From contig JAIGNY010000912.1 in NCBI GenBank assembly GCA_020152595.1, forward strand, positions 539,001 to 603,000: 64,000 nucleotides of DNA, read 5' to 3'. The translations under genes and the position numbers were made by a program. Each line of letters begins with the position of its first letter. The first letter of the stretch is position 1. Of this stretch, positions 12,991 through 24,349 are shown piece by piece. The notes under the pieces were generated by a model. The model was not told the origin of the DNA. It saw nothing but the letters and a program-made list of their open reading frames with translations, and searched no databases. This stretch comes from Chiridota heheva (Eukaryota; Echinodermata; Holothuroidea; Apodida; Chiridotidae).

Positions 12991-13456
12991 GTTGATTTTC
13001 AAACACTGCTTGTGTAGTTAATTTGTTTTTTTACATATAAAAGTATTTGTGATGTATGAAAGGAACGCCTACAATACTGTACACAGGGGCGTAATTACCA
13101 AGGGGGAGGGGGGGTGTAGTGGGGGTAAAGCTGTTAGTAAATCAAGGTCCGCGTTGATAAAACTTTCATCAAAGATGATGACAATTTTACGAAACAGATT
13201 GAAAATATGGATATTTTGGCACTCGTTCTGCGGTTTTGGATGGATGACCATTTTTTTTTTTTTTTTTTAAATTGTTGCATTATGGGGGCCCTGAATGTGG
13301 AATATATTTTAGTCGGTAGCATTGAACTCGTTCATCGGTAAATTTGTAATTTTACACCACCCCAATCGAAAGGGTTTACTGATGCTACTAACTTTACATA
13401 AAACTTTAAAAGGAACAACCTGGTGAAGCATCTACTTCAATCTTATTATCAAAGGA
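12991..13456. other. intron-like stretch with T-run
   Basis: A CAGGGGCGTAATTACC motif at 13084 resembles the left ends of the CAG-type elements, but no partner end was found. A T-run of about 18 lies near 13252. No exon is supported. Confidence 0.35.
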
Positions 13457-13668
13457 GATATATTATATATATTATAAATATTATATATATTATTATATAT
13501 TATATATATTATATATATTATATATGTTATATGTGTTATATATTATATATGTTATATGTGTTATATATTATATATGTTATATGTATTATATATTACATAT
13601 GTTATTATATATTATATATATATTATATATATTATATATATTATATATATTATATATATTATTATAGG
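13457..13668. repeat. TATATTA-type microsatellite
   Basis: Imperfect repetition of ATTATATAT words with occasional GTTATATGTG variants. The open frame (Tyr/Ile-rich) is a by-product. Confidence 0.95.
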
Positions 13669-13965
13669 ATATATCCAAGTTGCAAGTTCTGTCTCAATTG
13701 TGTTCAAATGACCAATGTGCAAATTCTAGTGTATAAAGTTGCACTTTTTTTGTCATTTTCTACGTACCAATTTTCAAATGTCTTTGAATAAAAAAAGATT
13801 CAGCCTTTTACTAATTAAATATTTTTATTCAAACCTTGTTTATGTGGTAAATTATGATTATCATACTAGATTCTGTTTTACTATTCTAATGGTTTTAAGC
13901 AAAAATATCAGGAAAAATGCAGTAAAAGAATACATAAAGATCAATATATAATAATGAACTGTTTT

Positions 13966-14232
13966 TAGCTCAATGACGACTACGTTGTTGAGGTTATAAA
14001 GTGGGACGAGTCTGTTAACTTGTGTCGCCCATGTTTGCAAGGGTTTTCGCCAGAAATAAGTGAAATTTGGCAAGATTTAAGAGCATTGAAGAGTAGGATT
14101 GAAGAGCATATACAGGGTGTTGTGTATTCAGTTGTTCATTTACTGTTTGCATACCTAAAATAGAGCAATTTTAATTTTCATCATTTTCGTGAAAATCTGC
14201 AGTCTAAACTGGACAATATGAACTGATGCGTA
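13966..14232 (+). repeat. dispersed repeat, copy 1 (second copy at 39175)
   Basis: It begins TTTTTAGCTCAA and shares GAGGTTATAAA, TGAAATTTGGCA, AAGAGCAT, TTCATTTACTGTTTG and GAAAATCTGCAGTC in the same order with the copy at 39175-39410. An open frame of about 65 codons runs through this copy but not through the other one, so I treat it as chance. The type of element is not clear. Confidence 0.7.
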
Positions 14233-15888
14233 AATAATTAGTTTTACCGGGCCTTGTTATTCTCTTGGAGACCCTGGTAGGCCTAATAATGATTCTTTTT
14301 CAATGTGAAAAAATAACTGATTTTCGGATTGAAGGTGTGTGTGTGTCGTAATCATAATATTTGAGGCAAAATACAATTTCACACTTGAAGAAACTTGTAT
14401 AAAAATTTCATTTATAGCTTTCTACCAAAATATGGGATTGAAAGTTAAAAGGGCATGGTTGTATGTCTTAATAAATTTGTAGTTTGTATGGGAAGCTGTC
14501 TTTGCCGTACAGACCACATGGTTGTATTTTACTGCTGATACAAAATAATGTTATGACATAATGATGTAGTCCAAAAATATGATAAAGTTTTTGTCATGGA
14601 TGATTATATATTCATGATGCATGTATGTGACGATGGTTCACTTAAATATATTTTTGAAAGGTTAAAAATGCAACAATTTCCTGAATCCAAAAAGAAGGTT
14701 CAGTAGTTTTTTCAGCAAAAATATCTACAGCCAAGGAGCTACATGTAACTTGTGTGAAAGATCCTCACTAACACTATGGTGAAGTGGCCATTACTTTGTG
14801 ATTTACTCTGAATTTTCATGTTGAGATCTGTTGTCTGATTGAATATGAACTTTTCCCCCCTGATTTCGCATGAGTAGGCCTAATAGAGGTCACGCCTTGA
14901 TTGAGAATTGTACAGATTCAGTGGCCTATACAAAAGAAAGTGTGAGAATGACCGCCAATAATTTAGTGTTACTTGTTCCCTCCCTCCACATCAAATACAT
15001 TTTGTGTGTAGCCCTATTTTCCCGCCCCAGAACTTTTTAATAGAATCTTCTAAAATTGGTGATTATGATTTGAAAACGCAACCCCTGTCCCCCTCCCCTC
15101 TTGACAGGATTGCCGCCTATGGTGCAACGACATCAGAAAGTCTCTGCATATTCTTCAACTGTTTGATCTTTAAGTGCTGACAGTTTGATTAATTTTATTG
15201 TACAGTTGTAAGCTCATATATCTTAAATAGGGAAGTCATTTATGCATTGAGCTGGATGTTTAAAAAAATAAATATTTATGTTTTCCTGGAAGGTGTGTTG
15301 AATGGTCATGTTTGGGACCTGGGAGAAAACTTAGTTGTGTTGCTTGTGTACTTTATAATGAGTAGGCTTATACAGACAAGTGTTCTTGTGTATGCACCGT
15401 AACTCCTTGCCCCATTGCTCTAGTTTATGGAGCTTTGTGGGGGGTACGAGATTGGGTGAGCTGCTTTGTGAAGTTTGTACTAGGCCTAACGTAACATAAA
15501 TTTCACTGCATGTGTCCATTTAACATACCATAAAAGGCAAGATTGGTCTAAATTTCACAGATAAATTGGAAATCTGTTACTTCGGTCAGGATTACGGCCC
15601 TTACGGGTCGTCATATGCAGGAAACTGCCATGAGATATGATATGATATTCATCTTGAATCATGTTATTCATGATGTATCTCACGACGTAATATGTTATCC
15701 TCTCCATAGCCAATTGGAAAGTTAATTCGGTAATGAAGTTTAAAGTGATGGTATTGTTTTCAAATATTATTATAACCGCCTGAGCTTGGAAACTAACTAA
15801 AAGTTAAGTTCGTATTGTTCGAAGGCTAATGGTAACGTTATTTAACTGAATAACCATGTAATATGAATAAAACAGCGTGTATTTACAG
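14233..15888. other. intron-like stretch, no repeat or exon recognised with confidence
   Basis: AT-rich sequence between exons 2 and 3 of the proposed gene. A good acceptor-like pyrimidine tract ends at 15106, but no open frame with a donor follows it. Confidence 0.4.
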
Positions 15889-15967
15889 ATGTACAGTTTA
15901 CCATCAAGTTTTCCGTTCAAAAGTTATGAATCTGTCCAAAATAATAACCTACACAGCCGATGCAGGA
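15889..15967 (+). CDS. third coding exon of the unrecognised spliced gene
   Basis: It lies between the acceptor GTATTTACAG and the donor GGA|GTAAGT (GT at 15968), 79 bases. With two bases carried from exon 2 the first codon is Arg, followed by CTVYHQVFRSKVMNLSKI and ending Ala-Gly on a complete codon. The next exon starts only 106 bases later and is open only in phase 0, which is what this exon leaves. Another frame starting ATG at the first base is also open but would run into a stop in exon 4. Confidence 0.55.
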
Positions 15968-16073
15968 GTAAGTTACAGTGTACTTGTCTTGTTCACAAAT
16001 TGATTTTAATCGTATTCGTATTTCGAAAAATATCCCATAACATCATATCATAAATACTTTGCTGGCTTTGTAG

Positions 16074-16255
16074 CCTCCAAGCAAGCGAACAAATCCCGAA
16101 ACTGTGAATATCACCCCCACACTAGATTTATCCAGACAGTCGTTAACTACTCTGACAGACATTGGTTACCCACCAGCAAATGACGAAGCAACCCTGCACA
16201 TACAATTATTGTTTATAAAATGTTCAAAGGCTAGTTTGAGGGAAACAACAAGTAG
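16074..16255 (+). CDS. fourth coding exon of the unrecognised spliced gene
   Basis: The acceptor GCTGGCTTTGTAG is followed by 60 open codons beginning PPSKRTNPETVNITPTLDLS and including LTDIGYPPANDEATLHIQLL. The other two frames have early stops (TGA in both), so this frame is well fixed. Two donors are possible: AG|GTATAT ending at 16255 (leaves two bases) or A|GTAGGT ending at 16251 (leaves one base). This is the longest protein-like frame in the window outside repeats. The family is not recognised and the next exon is not found with confidence. Confidence 0.6.
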
Positions 16256-16313
16256 GTATATTTGTTTGTAATACTTTAACTGGTAATGCTTTCTTCTTTT
16301 TGTTTGTTTGAAT

Positions 16314-16905
16314 GTATTAAAGATAAGGAGGGTACCCAACATTTTATAAACATTAATGTATAAATGTTCTAAATTTGGTTAGGATTACAAAATGTGTGTT
16401 CTCACCATATGTTGTGGTGAAATTGACCTTTGCCGTTGCAAAAACATCAGAAATTGACTGATATATGATGGCACCACCCTTTGGAATACATATTATAATA
16501 TATACAAAAAGGCTTATAACTTTTGTTAGAAGCATAATTTTTCAGACTTTGCTTTAAAGTGATTTACACATTACTAATTGTAATTTTTTTTGCACAAGTG
16601 TTGCAAAAATATTTGCTTTTATCTTCTTGTTTGTTGAATGTACTACGAAAGAGGGTTCTTATCATTTTTTTTTAATAAAGATGTGTAAATGTTCGAAATT
16701 TTGTTACGGTAACCAAATGTTTTTTGTCATATGTTGTGGTTGAATTGACCTTCGTCCTCACGTAACATCAGTAATCGACCGAGACATAATGACACCACCC
16801 ATTGGTACACACATTATAATTGATACAAAAAGGCTTGTAACTTCTTGTAAGAAGCATAATTTTTCAGACATCGCTATGAAGTGAAAATCAGGAAACTTTA
16901 ATTTT
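16314..16905. repeat. tandem duplication, period about 324 bp
   Basis: TAAATGTTCTAAATTTGGTTA at about 16362 recurs as TAAATGTTCGAAATTTTGTTA at 16686. Both copies continue through CATATGTTGTGGT, AATTGACCTT, ACACCACC or GCACCACC, and ACAAAAAGGCTT-TAACTT to AGAAGCATAATTTTTCAGAC. Substitutions and small indels separate the copies. It follows directly after exon 4 of the proposed gene. Confidence 0.85.
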
Positions 16906-17379
16906 ATATATGTGTGTATTGCTTTCAAAAAATATTTTCCTGCAGAAAGGTCCAGAATTTTACATTACACATTGTGATGTGAAATATAACCTCACTGTTA
17001 GACTGCCCTGAATTCATGCCTGGCAGCACCCCCACCTAAGAGAATTAACACTCACTACATGCTGGTAAACTTACTGTGAAGAGGATTAAAATAAGAAAAC
17101 CTGTTTCAACAGCTAAAACACCACCACAACCCCTTCCATACACCACATCCAAATATCGTTGAGCATCAACTTCATTGATGTTCTGGTTGTAATTTTCATT
17201 TTTTTTGATTGGATTTTTATGCAATGTAAAATTTTATGTATCTTACGTGTACTGTATCTTTACCTATACATACAATGTAGATGAAATCGAGCACAGAAAC
17301 ATTTTCAGCTATAACATCAAAGGTCTATCAGTTGTTCACTGTAACATAAGTTACAGAAACAGTTTAGAAAATGAAAATA

Positions 17380-18583
17380 TAGTTCTAAATATCAAAATTC
17401 TTTTGCAGAACAATCCTGCAGACATCTTTGTCACTAGCTTGAGATTTTGAAAGTACCGAATAGCACTGTTTCATATTCATTGCCCTAACTGCCTCGTCAG
17501 AAATGTTGAGTTACTGCATCAGTGATATTCTGGTTGTATCTTTGCATGTGGACTGACTGTTTAGTCCACCGGTTTGGTAACATGGTGTGGCCCAGTAGAA
17601 CTGTTGTCACCCTGGGGGGACCTCTAAATGAAAACATGAGGATCCCTATGAATACTACTGAAAAGTGTAATAAAGTAAATAGACATATATCGTGTTTGCT
17701 AGTGTAAGAACACGTTACCATACAATCAGATGATGTAATGGTAACTACAATAGGAGCATGTTGGTATACCTAGCTACTGTTGAAGTGAGATGCATGACCT
17801 TGTGGCAGGGGCAGACTGACCGTATGGTCCACCAGACCTGGACCAGTGCGCTGTTGATTTTTCCCCCATAACTAATGCTAAGGTTGATTATTCTAGTAGT
17901 CAATGGTGCCAGTTACTCCACTTGTATCGGTAGATTTTTATGTGCCATTCCTTCCTGCGTACCAGCACAACATGTAGGAGTATGATATGATATACAAACA
18001 TGACCGCAGCAACATTCCAAGTGAGTCAAGAATGTGTTGCTGTTTGGTCGATTGACATACTTACTGTAAAGACTGTTTTTGTAATTTCCATCATTTTTGT
18101 GTCTACCTATTCTTAGACCAAATGGTTGCAGAAGTAATTTTTGCAATAACATCAAAATTCTGTCGTTCATTCACGGTAACACTCATATGCTATCTGATTA
18201 AAGCAAAGGTATTGTCCCATGAATTAATTCAGAAGTGAAAGCCACAGTGCTGGTAAGGTCCCTTCCAGTTTTCAATTTACCTTAATTAATGATTGTAAAA
18301 AATCTGTGATGTTTTCGATAACAAATGGTGCCTCTATGTTCGATCTCGTGGATGTGTAATCGATAACATTGCAGATTTTTCGCGGTCAATAGGGACAATT
18401 GAAAATCAGTAGTGACGATGCAAGCACAGCGGCGTACACTTGTGAATGTATTTATGGGATATACCATTTCTTTAAGTTGCACAAACATTTTAGAAAATTA
18501 AAGTATTCTCTTCTAGATATCAAATTCTTTTGCAGAACAATCCTATTGACATCTCTGTCACTAGTTCTTCATTTTAAAAGTAA
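17380..18583. repeat. repeat pair about 1.1 kb apart
   Basis: ATATCAAAATTCTTTTGCAG followed by AACAATCCT and TCACTAG at 17390-17445 recurs at 18517-18570. Parts just upstream of each copy look related in inverted order (17290 against 18350), so this may be the remains of one rearranged element. A candidate exon at 17565-17674 lies between the two copies. Confidence 0.5.
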
Positions 18584-18690
18584 AATATACTCAAATCCTA
18601 AAGCACTGTACTACAGTAGTTGTATTATATGCATCGACACAGTAGCTCCAAAGGAGAAAGTTTGCACAAGTTATACTGTATAAAGACTTA
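18584..18690. other. short non-coding spacer
   Basis: Nothing is recognised between the repeat copy and the SINE head. Confidence 0.3.
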
Positions 18691-18696
18691 TAAAGG

Positions 18697-19132
18697 AGCC
18701 AGGTAGCTCAGTTGGTAAAGCGCACGACTGAGATGCTGGAGGTACCGGTTCAAGGTCTGAACCCGTTTCTCCACAGCTATGCAGACAGATACAGGTATGC
18801 CGATCATCAAAGTGGAAGTATTTCATCTGCAGTTCCTGATCCCCATTAAGCTGTTGAGAGCAGTGGCAATAGTTAAATGGCGCTCGATGTCCTTCGGAGG
18901 GGATGTTAAGCCGTTGGTCCAGATAGTAGGACAGTCACACCCTACCTAGTTCTCTGAACACTATTTGAGAAGAGAAATATGAAAACGCGGTGTTCAATCA
19001 CTTCCCTGTGCTAATGGATGGATGATGCGCCATTTGGGCAGCTCTCCCCTATTATAAAACTCCGATGTTTGTAAAGTGCTCTTGAATATACTTGAATAGA
19101 AAGGCCCCTAAATAAAATAATTACTATTACTA
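18697..19132 (+). mobile_element. tRNA-derived SINE with a conserved central domain
   Basis: The head carries an A-box (TAGCTCAGTTGG, 18704) and a B-box-like GGTTCAAGGTC (18747), the internal RNA polymerase III promoter. The body near 18880-18930 contains CGATGTCCTTCGGAGGGGA followed by TGTTAAGCCGTTGGTCC. I recall such a TTCGG-G-GGACGTTAAGCCGT-GGTCC block as a deeply conserved domain shared by SINE families of many animals (possibly the Nin/Meta-type domains); this match is from memory. The 3' end is AT-rich with ATTACTATTACTAA. Length about 435 bp, which suits a SINE with a LINE-derived tail. Confidence 0.75.
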
Positions 19133-20355
19133 ATAACACACTGACACAGCATTTTGTGCATTGCTTTTTGATCTTACTCATCGTATTGATGCCTTCATGT
19201 CTTCTGCAAATTGCTTAAGTTACAAATCCAATTATCTTTGTACAGTTCAGTTTACTATGTCAGATGTACTTTTTGGTTAAATATGGTATGAAAATACCAA
19301 TGTTTATGCATTTGAACAGATGACATACTCCCCCTGGGAATAACGGTTCAATAAGAATTGCATTGCATGAAAATCTTTAAAATGTTCATATCTGGTTTCT
19401 TTGTTTATAAAAGGTCACATTGAATTTGTGTTTTTATTAGGGAATATCTGTTTTATTACATGCATGTATTTCTTGCAAAGTATACTTCATAAAGCTTAAA
19501 GAATTCAAGCAAGAATCAGTTGAGTGTAATACAATTCCAGCGAGTTGGATTACAGTATCTCTAAATATTGTCAAGTGCTTTGATTAAGATAATGCAACAA
19601 TTTAGGTTCATAAGGTAAACACTAAGCAGGTAAATTATTAACATAAAATTGAACAACTTGGTGGAAATATTGGTAAAACTTGGCAAGACTTCCCAGAAAT
19701 TGTGGAAGATTTCCGGAAAATAGAACAAGATTTTCCGATAAGCAGCAACATTTGATGGGAATTTTAATTTATCAGTGCAATTTTTCCGCTTGTAACTGGA
19801 TTTTTTTTGGGTTACTTGTCCCCTGAGATGTGACCCTATCTATGTCCCTGGCCCTGGTAGGGATTAAGGGGACAAAAGCTGTGGTGGGGACCAAAGTTCT
19901 AGGATTCTATGAAGCAGATCTGAAAAGTGTTAAAGAATTACAAAAATAAATTTAAAAAAACATGAAAATAGAAAAACAATTATGTAAAAATCTAAAAATT
20001 GCAATATGTTACTCATCTTTGTAAAGCTGAATTGTTCCAACCTCACAGGTTTGTCCAAGACTTAATTTAAGAAAAGAAGTAGGTTACAAGACTACTACTT
20101 AAAAGCCTGGTATAATGTAAACGCAGAGATATAAACACTCTACAATTGAACGTTTCTGATTGGTGAAATATTTATACAATCCTCGACCAGCCAATCATTT
20201 ACTGGCATGGAAATGACGTTATTGGTGACGGATCATCTTGAGGCCAGATACCCTCTTTAAAGATGTTCATCCATCCTGCAGCACATCACATATGTTGCCT
20301 ATGTACCAAGCTGACCTGGGATATCTCCAAAACTTACAATTCTAATTTTCTCAAT
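19133..20355. other. non-coding stretch with a remnant of a CAG-type element
   Basis: Between about 19660 and 19860 the words TTTCCGGAAAATAGAACAAG and GTGACCCTATCTATGTCCCTG resemble the interior and right end of the element at 25828-26177, so a decayed relative lies here; its left end was not found. The rest holds nothing recognised. Confidence 0.45.
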
Positions 20356-20903
20356 TTAAAAGGATATTCCCATGGATTTTCATTTTTTTCATATATGATA
20401 GAGAAATTTTGTAGAATCAAAGTGGTGAAAAAACTATGTTAATATCTTATTCCGTTTAGAAGTTATAACAATTTAAAGAGTAGAAAAATGTTCTTTAAAA
20501 ACACCTCGTACAGTATATGTCCTTCAGTTTGGTAATGTCATCAAGGCAATTTCAGCACAGTTATGTATTTCTTATCAATTTAATCACACTTTTTTTTACA
20601 TTATCTAACAGCATTTTTGGTTCATTATAGAGACAGGGTGGAATATATAAATTACAAGAAAATTTTTTCTTGGTGTACATCACATTTTCAATGAGAAAAA
20701 TTTATATCATTTTAAAGAAAATACAAAAGACATTTTGTTGAAATTGTCTCTATGACATCACATTTATTCAAATTCAAAAATAATTTAAAATTTTGTACCT
20801 TTTAAAGGAATAAGATTTTAAGATAGTTTTTCCACAACTTTGTTTCAAAAATGTTTCTCTATTATATATGAGAAAATAAAAATCCATGGGAATATTTATT
20901 TAA
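20356..20903. mobile_element. TTAA-flanked foldback MITE (family 1)
   Basis: The ends are long inverted repeats. The left arm runs AAGGATATTCCCATGGATTTTC, through TATGATAGAGAAAT, to ATCTTATTCC. The right arm is its diverged reverse complement, ending in CCATGGGAATAT. A TTAA lies at each outer border (20356-20359 and 20900-20903). There is no coding sequence. TTAA target choice is typical of piggyBac-type transposition. A transcript would fold into a long imperfect hairpin. Confidence 0.75.
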
Positions 20904-21600
20904 AAAAACTGCCTCCCCAGAATTCTCTGGGAAATACAGTACACTATAGAACAGACAATTACTGTAGCTGTACATAACTGTAAATCATTAAAAACAATTG
21001 TGCAGTGAGATTCCAACCTTTGTCATATTGAGAAAATTAAATTAAACAAAACCTTGGTTATTTTTTTTTTTTTTTTTTGAATTCTTACAATGTCACTATC
21101 TAAGACAATGAAGAGCTAGAAGCAACAAACTCTGCTTCATGTGCCATCATTGTGGAGTTGTGTGCTCTAATTAAAGACCAACATGACATCATGTTTTCAG
21201 AGTTAACGCACAGTATTTTCACTATTTCGGCATCAAAACATCACATATAATTAAATCTTGCAGTTCAAAATATTGAAGTGTGAAATATGTGATTGAGACG
21301 CTCGGCAAATACTGTGAGGAGGGATTAATGCACTGGGCAGTCAGTTTAGTTGAATGTGACAGGTAGGGAAAGAAATTTGAATTGATTTTTTGCTTAACAC
21401 TGCATGTACAGTATTTTAGGAGCAGAGTTTGATAATTTGAGTTGATGGTTTTCTTCAGATTCAATAAAGTAATGGTCAGAAATATACTGTGTAATGTTGT
21501 GTTCAAAGGAATTCTTTTATACAGTAATTGTCTGTCAGCTATAATACATGGTTTGTAACCATACATGCAGGTACTTTAGCACTATTGAATTATGATGTGA
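20904..21600. other. non-coding stretch with T-run
   Basis: A T-run of about 18 near 21062 is the only clear feature. The minus-strand open frame at 21222-21566 has no recognisable domain and no splice context. Confidence 0.4.
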
Positions 21601-21970
21601 CTTTGGGTTGGGACTTTGGGTTGGGGATCTGATTGGTTGGGGTTGGGGATCTGATCTGATTGAAGGGGTTGGGATCTGATTGAAGGGGTTGGGGATCTGA
21701 TTGAAGGGGGTTGGGGATCTGATTGAAGGGGTTGGGATCTGATTGAAGGAGGTTAGGGATCTGACTGAAGGAGGTTAGGGGAAGGGGTTGGGGATCTGAT
21801 CGAAGGGGGTTGGGGATCTGATCGAAGGGGCTTGGAGATCTGATCGAAGGGGGTGGGGGATCTGATCGAAGGGGGCTGGGGATCTGATCGAAGGGGGTTG
21901 GGGATCTGATCGAAGGGGGTTGGGGATCTGATCGAAAGGGGTTGGGGATCTGATTGAAGGGGGTTAGAGA
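21601..21970. repeat. 22-bp G-rich minisatellite, about 17 copies
   Basis: The unit is close to GATCTGATTGAAGGGGGTTGGG. The right half has GATCGAAGGGGG in place of GATTGAAGGGGG. The GGGG-TTGGGG pairs give modest G-quadruplex potential. The antisense open frame (Pro/Ser/Asp/Gln repeats) is a by-product. Confidence 0.95.
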
Positions 21971-22522
21971 TCCACACATTACTCTCATGAGCTATTGTAT
22001 TTAACAGGTATGGGGTGTGGAGTAAGAAATGGAAAAGATTAATTACTGCAGCAGAACGAATGAGTTTTCTACCGCTGTTTCGTATTTTACAATTTTCAGA
22101 TTTGGAAGGGGATACAGTATTTAGTGTTTGATACTATATAGAAATGATATGTGGGGAATATTTTATATTTTAGTATTTGGTCATCCGAGCATTTTGAACA
22201 TCCGGGACTCTTTGTCAGTGAAAACGTGCTACGTTTTGTGCACAAGTGAACACTACGCTTTAGCCTACGTACGGAAGATACATATATTTCAAACTTCAAA
22301 ATGATCTTTTTTACGATATTTTCTTCACATTTGCAACAAATTCCTGCAAAATTACTAAAGCGAACGTAGAAATTTAGGCCTCATAAAAATTACTGGCTGT
22401 AATGTTAAAATGCTTTTGTTTTCAGACAAAAATTTACGTTGTTGTGACATCATCCCAAATATCAAAAGTAAAATTATCTAAAAGCAAATGAAATCCATCA
22501 GAAAATTTATCACACTGGCTGT

Positions 22523-22523
<1 letters not shown>

Positions 22524-22596
<73 letters not shown>
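22524..22596. repeat. (AT)n microsatellite
   Basis: A near-perfect AT dinucleotide run bounded by ATAC words on both sides. Confidence 0.97.
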
Positions 22597-22600
<4 letters not shown>

Positions 22601-22830
22601 TTATCAACAAGCAGGATCTGAGCTGCAACCAGTGGTTTCACCTTAGCGGATCGTCAGGCAACTGAAGCTAGGTAATTATTCAGAACAGGTCAGTGCTTCT
22701 TCTTAGAACGGTTGGGTGGTCTCATTTTACAATGGCGGCAAGAGGATACTATTTCTGATCTTTTGTTAAGGTTTTCTTTGGTTGCGTTGACAATGGCTAG
22801 TTTTTCCTTGGTGCATAGATTGCATTGTCC

Positions 22831-22910
<80 letters not shown>

Positions 22911-22935
22911 ATGTATATATTGATATATATTTTAG
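22831..22935. repeat. interrupted (AT)n microsatellite
   Basis: AT runs broken by ATATTGATATAT and ATTGATGTATAT, a compound pattern similar in kind to the block at 62515-63451. Confidence 0.95.
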
Positions 22936-23416
22936 TAACTTAATTGAAGAGGAAGTTGTTGAACTAAATCTAAACATTTGATAAATAACTCATAATTTTT
23001 AAACCTGCACTCAGTTTTTTCTTTGATCTCAAAGCTCCAAACGAACTTACTGTAACACCTCATAGCCCACTGTATTAAACAGGAAACTTACCAGGACTTG
23101 TTCCCTAATCTTACAAATTGGTTTCATCTTTTGGGATCCAAGCATGGCTGGGTTGTCTGTTGGTTGGTAGGGTGGAGCTAGTACGAAATATTGGTTTTCT
23201 GGTCTACATTGAGGCATAAGGAGGGAAAATGTACGGATTGTACAAGAATAATAATTTATGTTGCAGATCTAAGGGTGTTTCCGCTGACGTCACGAGGTCA
23301 CATGACTTTGTTTACATTGCCATTTTGTCGAGCGAAAGCACTGTTGTCTGCTGCACACTTAATTAGACTTACATACGCTTCTTGTTGTTATATAAGATTA
23401 TTTTTGTAAGATAATT
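22936..23416. other. sequence before the THAP remnant
   Basis: It contains TGACGTCA at 23285, a cAMP-response-element palindrome, followed by GGTCACATGAC. This could be the old promoter of the THAP gene, but that is only inference from position. No other feature is seen. Confidence 0.3.
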
Positions 23417-23600
23417 ATGCCAGAATCTTGTTGCGCTGTTGGTTGCACTAATATATGTGTGCGGGGAATAAAAAGACATTTTCTCCTTTTCCATCTGATC
23501 CTGATCGACGTTCAAAGTGGGTTTCTGTTCTTCGACGCAAAGGCTTTTAACCTACGGTAGGCCTTACACACTAGGATTTGTAGTGAGCACTTTATATCAG
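23417..23600 (+). pseudogene. decayed THAP zinc-finger exon
   Basis: ATG opens a frame starting MPESCCAVGCTN, the usual start of a THAP domain (Met-Pro then Cys-x2-4-Cys). After about 20 codons the matching sequence continues one frame over as FPSDPDRRSKWVSVLRRKG, which holds the invariant Trp, then returns to the first frame for CSEHFIS (the Cys-x2-His pair) and ends at a donor AG|GTATGT. The order and spacing fit a whole C2CH THAP domain of about 60 residues. One frame change near 23480, a stop (TAA at 23548) and a further stop before the Cys-x2-His part show that it is broken. THAP domains bind DNA and occur in host regulators and in P-element-type transposases; which of these it came from cannot be told. 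No downstream exon was recognised. Confidence 0.75.
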
Positions 23601-24349
23601 GTATGTAGGCTTTGTCCAAGTGAAATGAACAATCAGATGGCATTAACGTTAAAGTTATTCTTTGTATACCCGGTGAAAATATAACTTACTTAAGGAAAAT
23701 ATGAAGAAAAATCGGAAGCGAGCAAGAACTGCAATTAGTAAAATTCCCTGAACTGGTACTGGTAGGTTAGCATGTAGTATGTTTGTTGTACGTGTGATGT
23801 GACTGAGCTGTGTGAAGATGCGTGAAACGCAACAATGCCACTGTACTTCAAAATGGAGTCCAGTTGAGTTAGAGTCACGCGATGAAATCCCTCTATTGAA
23901 AGAAAACTACTGACTTGTGTGAGAAGCCTTATTACCTTGTAAGATATATGGACAGGCAGAGGAAACATCAGCAAAATGGCAAACCTTTCCATCAAAGTTG
24001 GTCAAAAAATTGACCACTTAACATATTTGAAAAAAAATTAGGTGTTATGCAAATTTATGATGTATGAATGGTCATGTGATTTTATGTAAATAGTAGTTTG
24101 TTTTTAAACCATGTTACCACATTTACTTGAAGTTAAAGGAGAGAAGCACATTTGGATCAAGAATAGTTTATCTTTGCCATTATATCCCCGTACTTAGGTG
24201 GAAAAGACGCTCACAATTTTCATTTTGAATTCAAGGAAATTAGGAATAAAACTTGAAGTGCATTAAAGATTTGAAGCTGCTTTCTTTTCATACTTCACAA
24301 AAGTCAACTAATTATGCTATTCAATTTAAACAAATTTTTTTTTGGAAGT
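23601..24349. other. non-coding stretch, no gene seen
   Basis: A TTAAAGGAGAGAAGCAC word at 24133 looks like the left end of a TTAA-flanked element, but no inverted partner was found before the next element. Confidence 0.35.

Noticed and set aside
13968..14163. 65-codon open frame beginning LNDDYVVEVIKWDES
   Set aside because: It lies in a dispersed repeat whose second copy at 39175 has no such frame.
15107..15172. Short open segment after an excellent pyrimidine tract and AG
   Set aside because: No usable donor before the stop in any frame.
18697..18775. A functional tRNA gene on the + strand
   Set aside because: Acceptor stem pairs poorly, the T-loop is not canonical, and a long SINE body follows.
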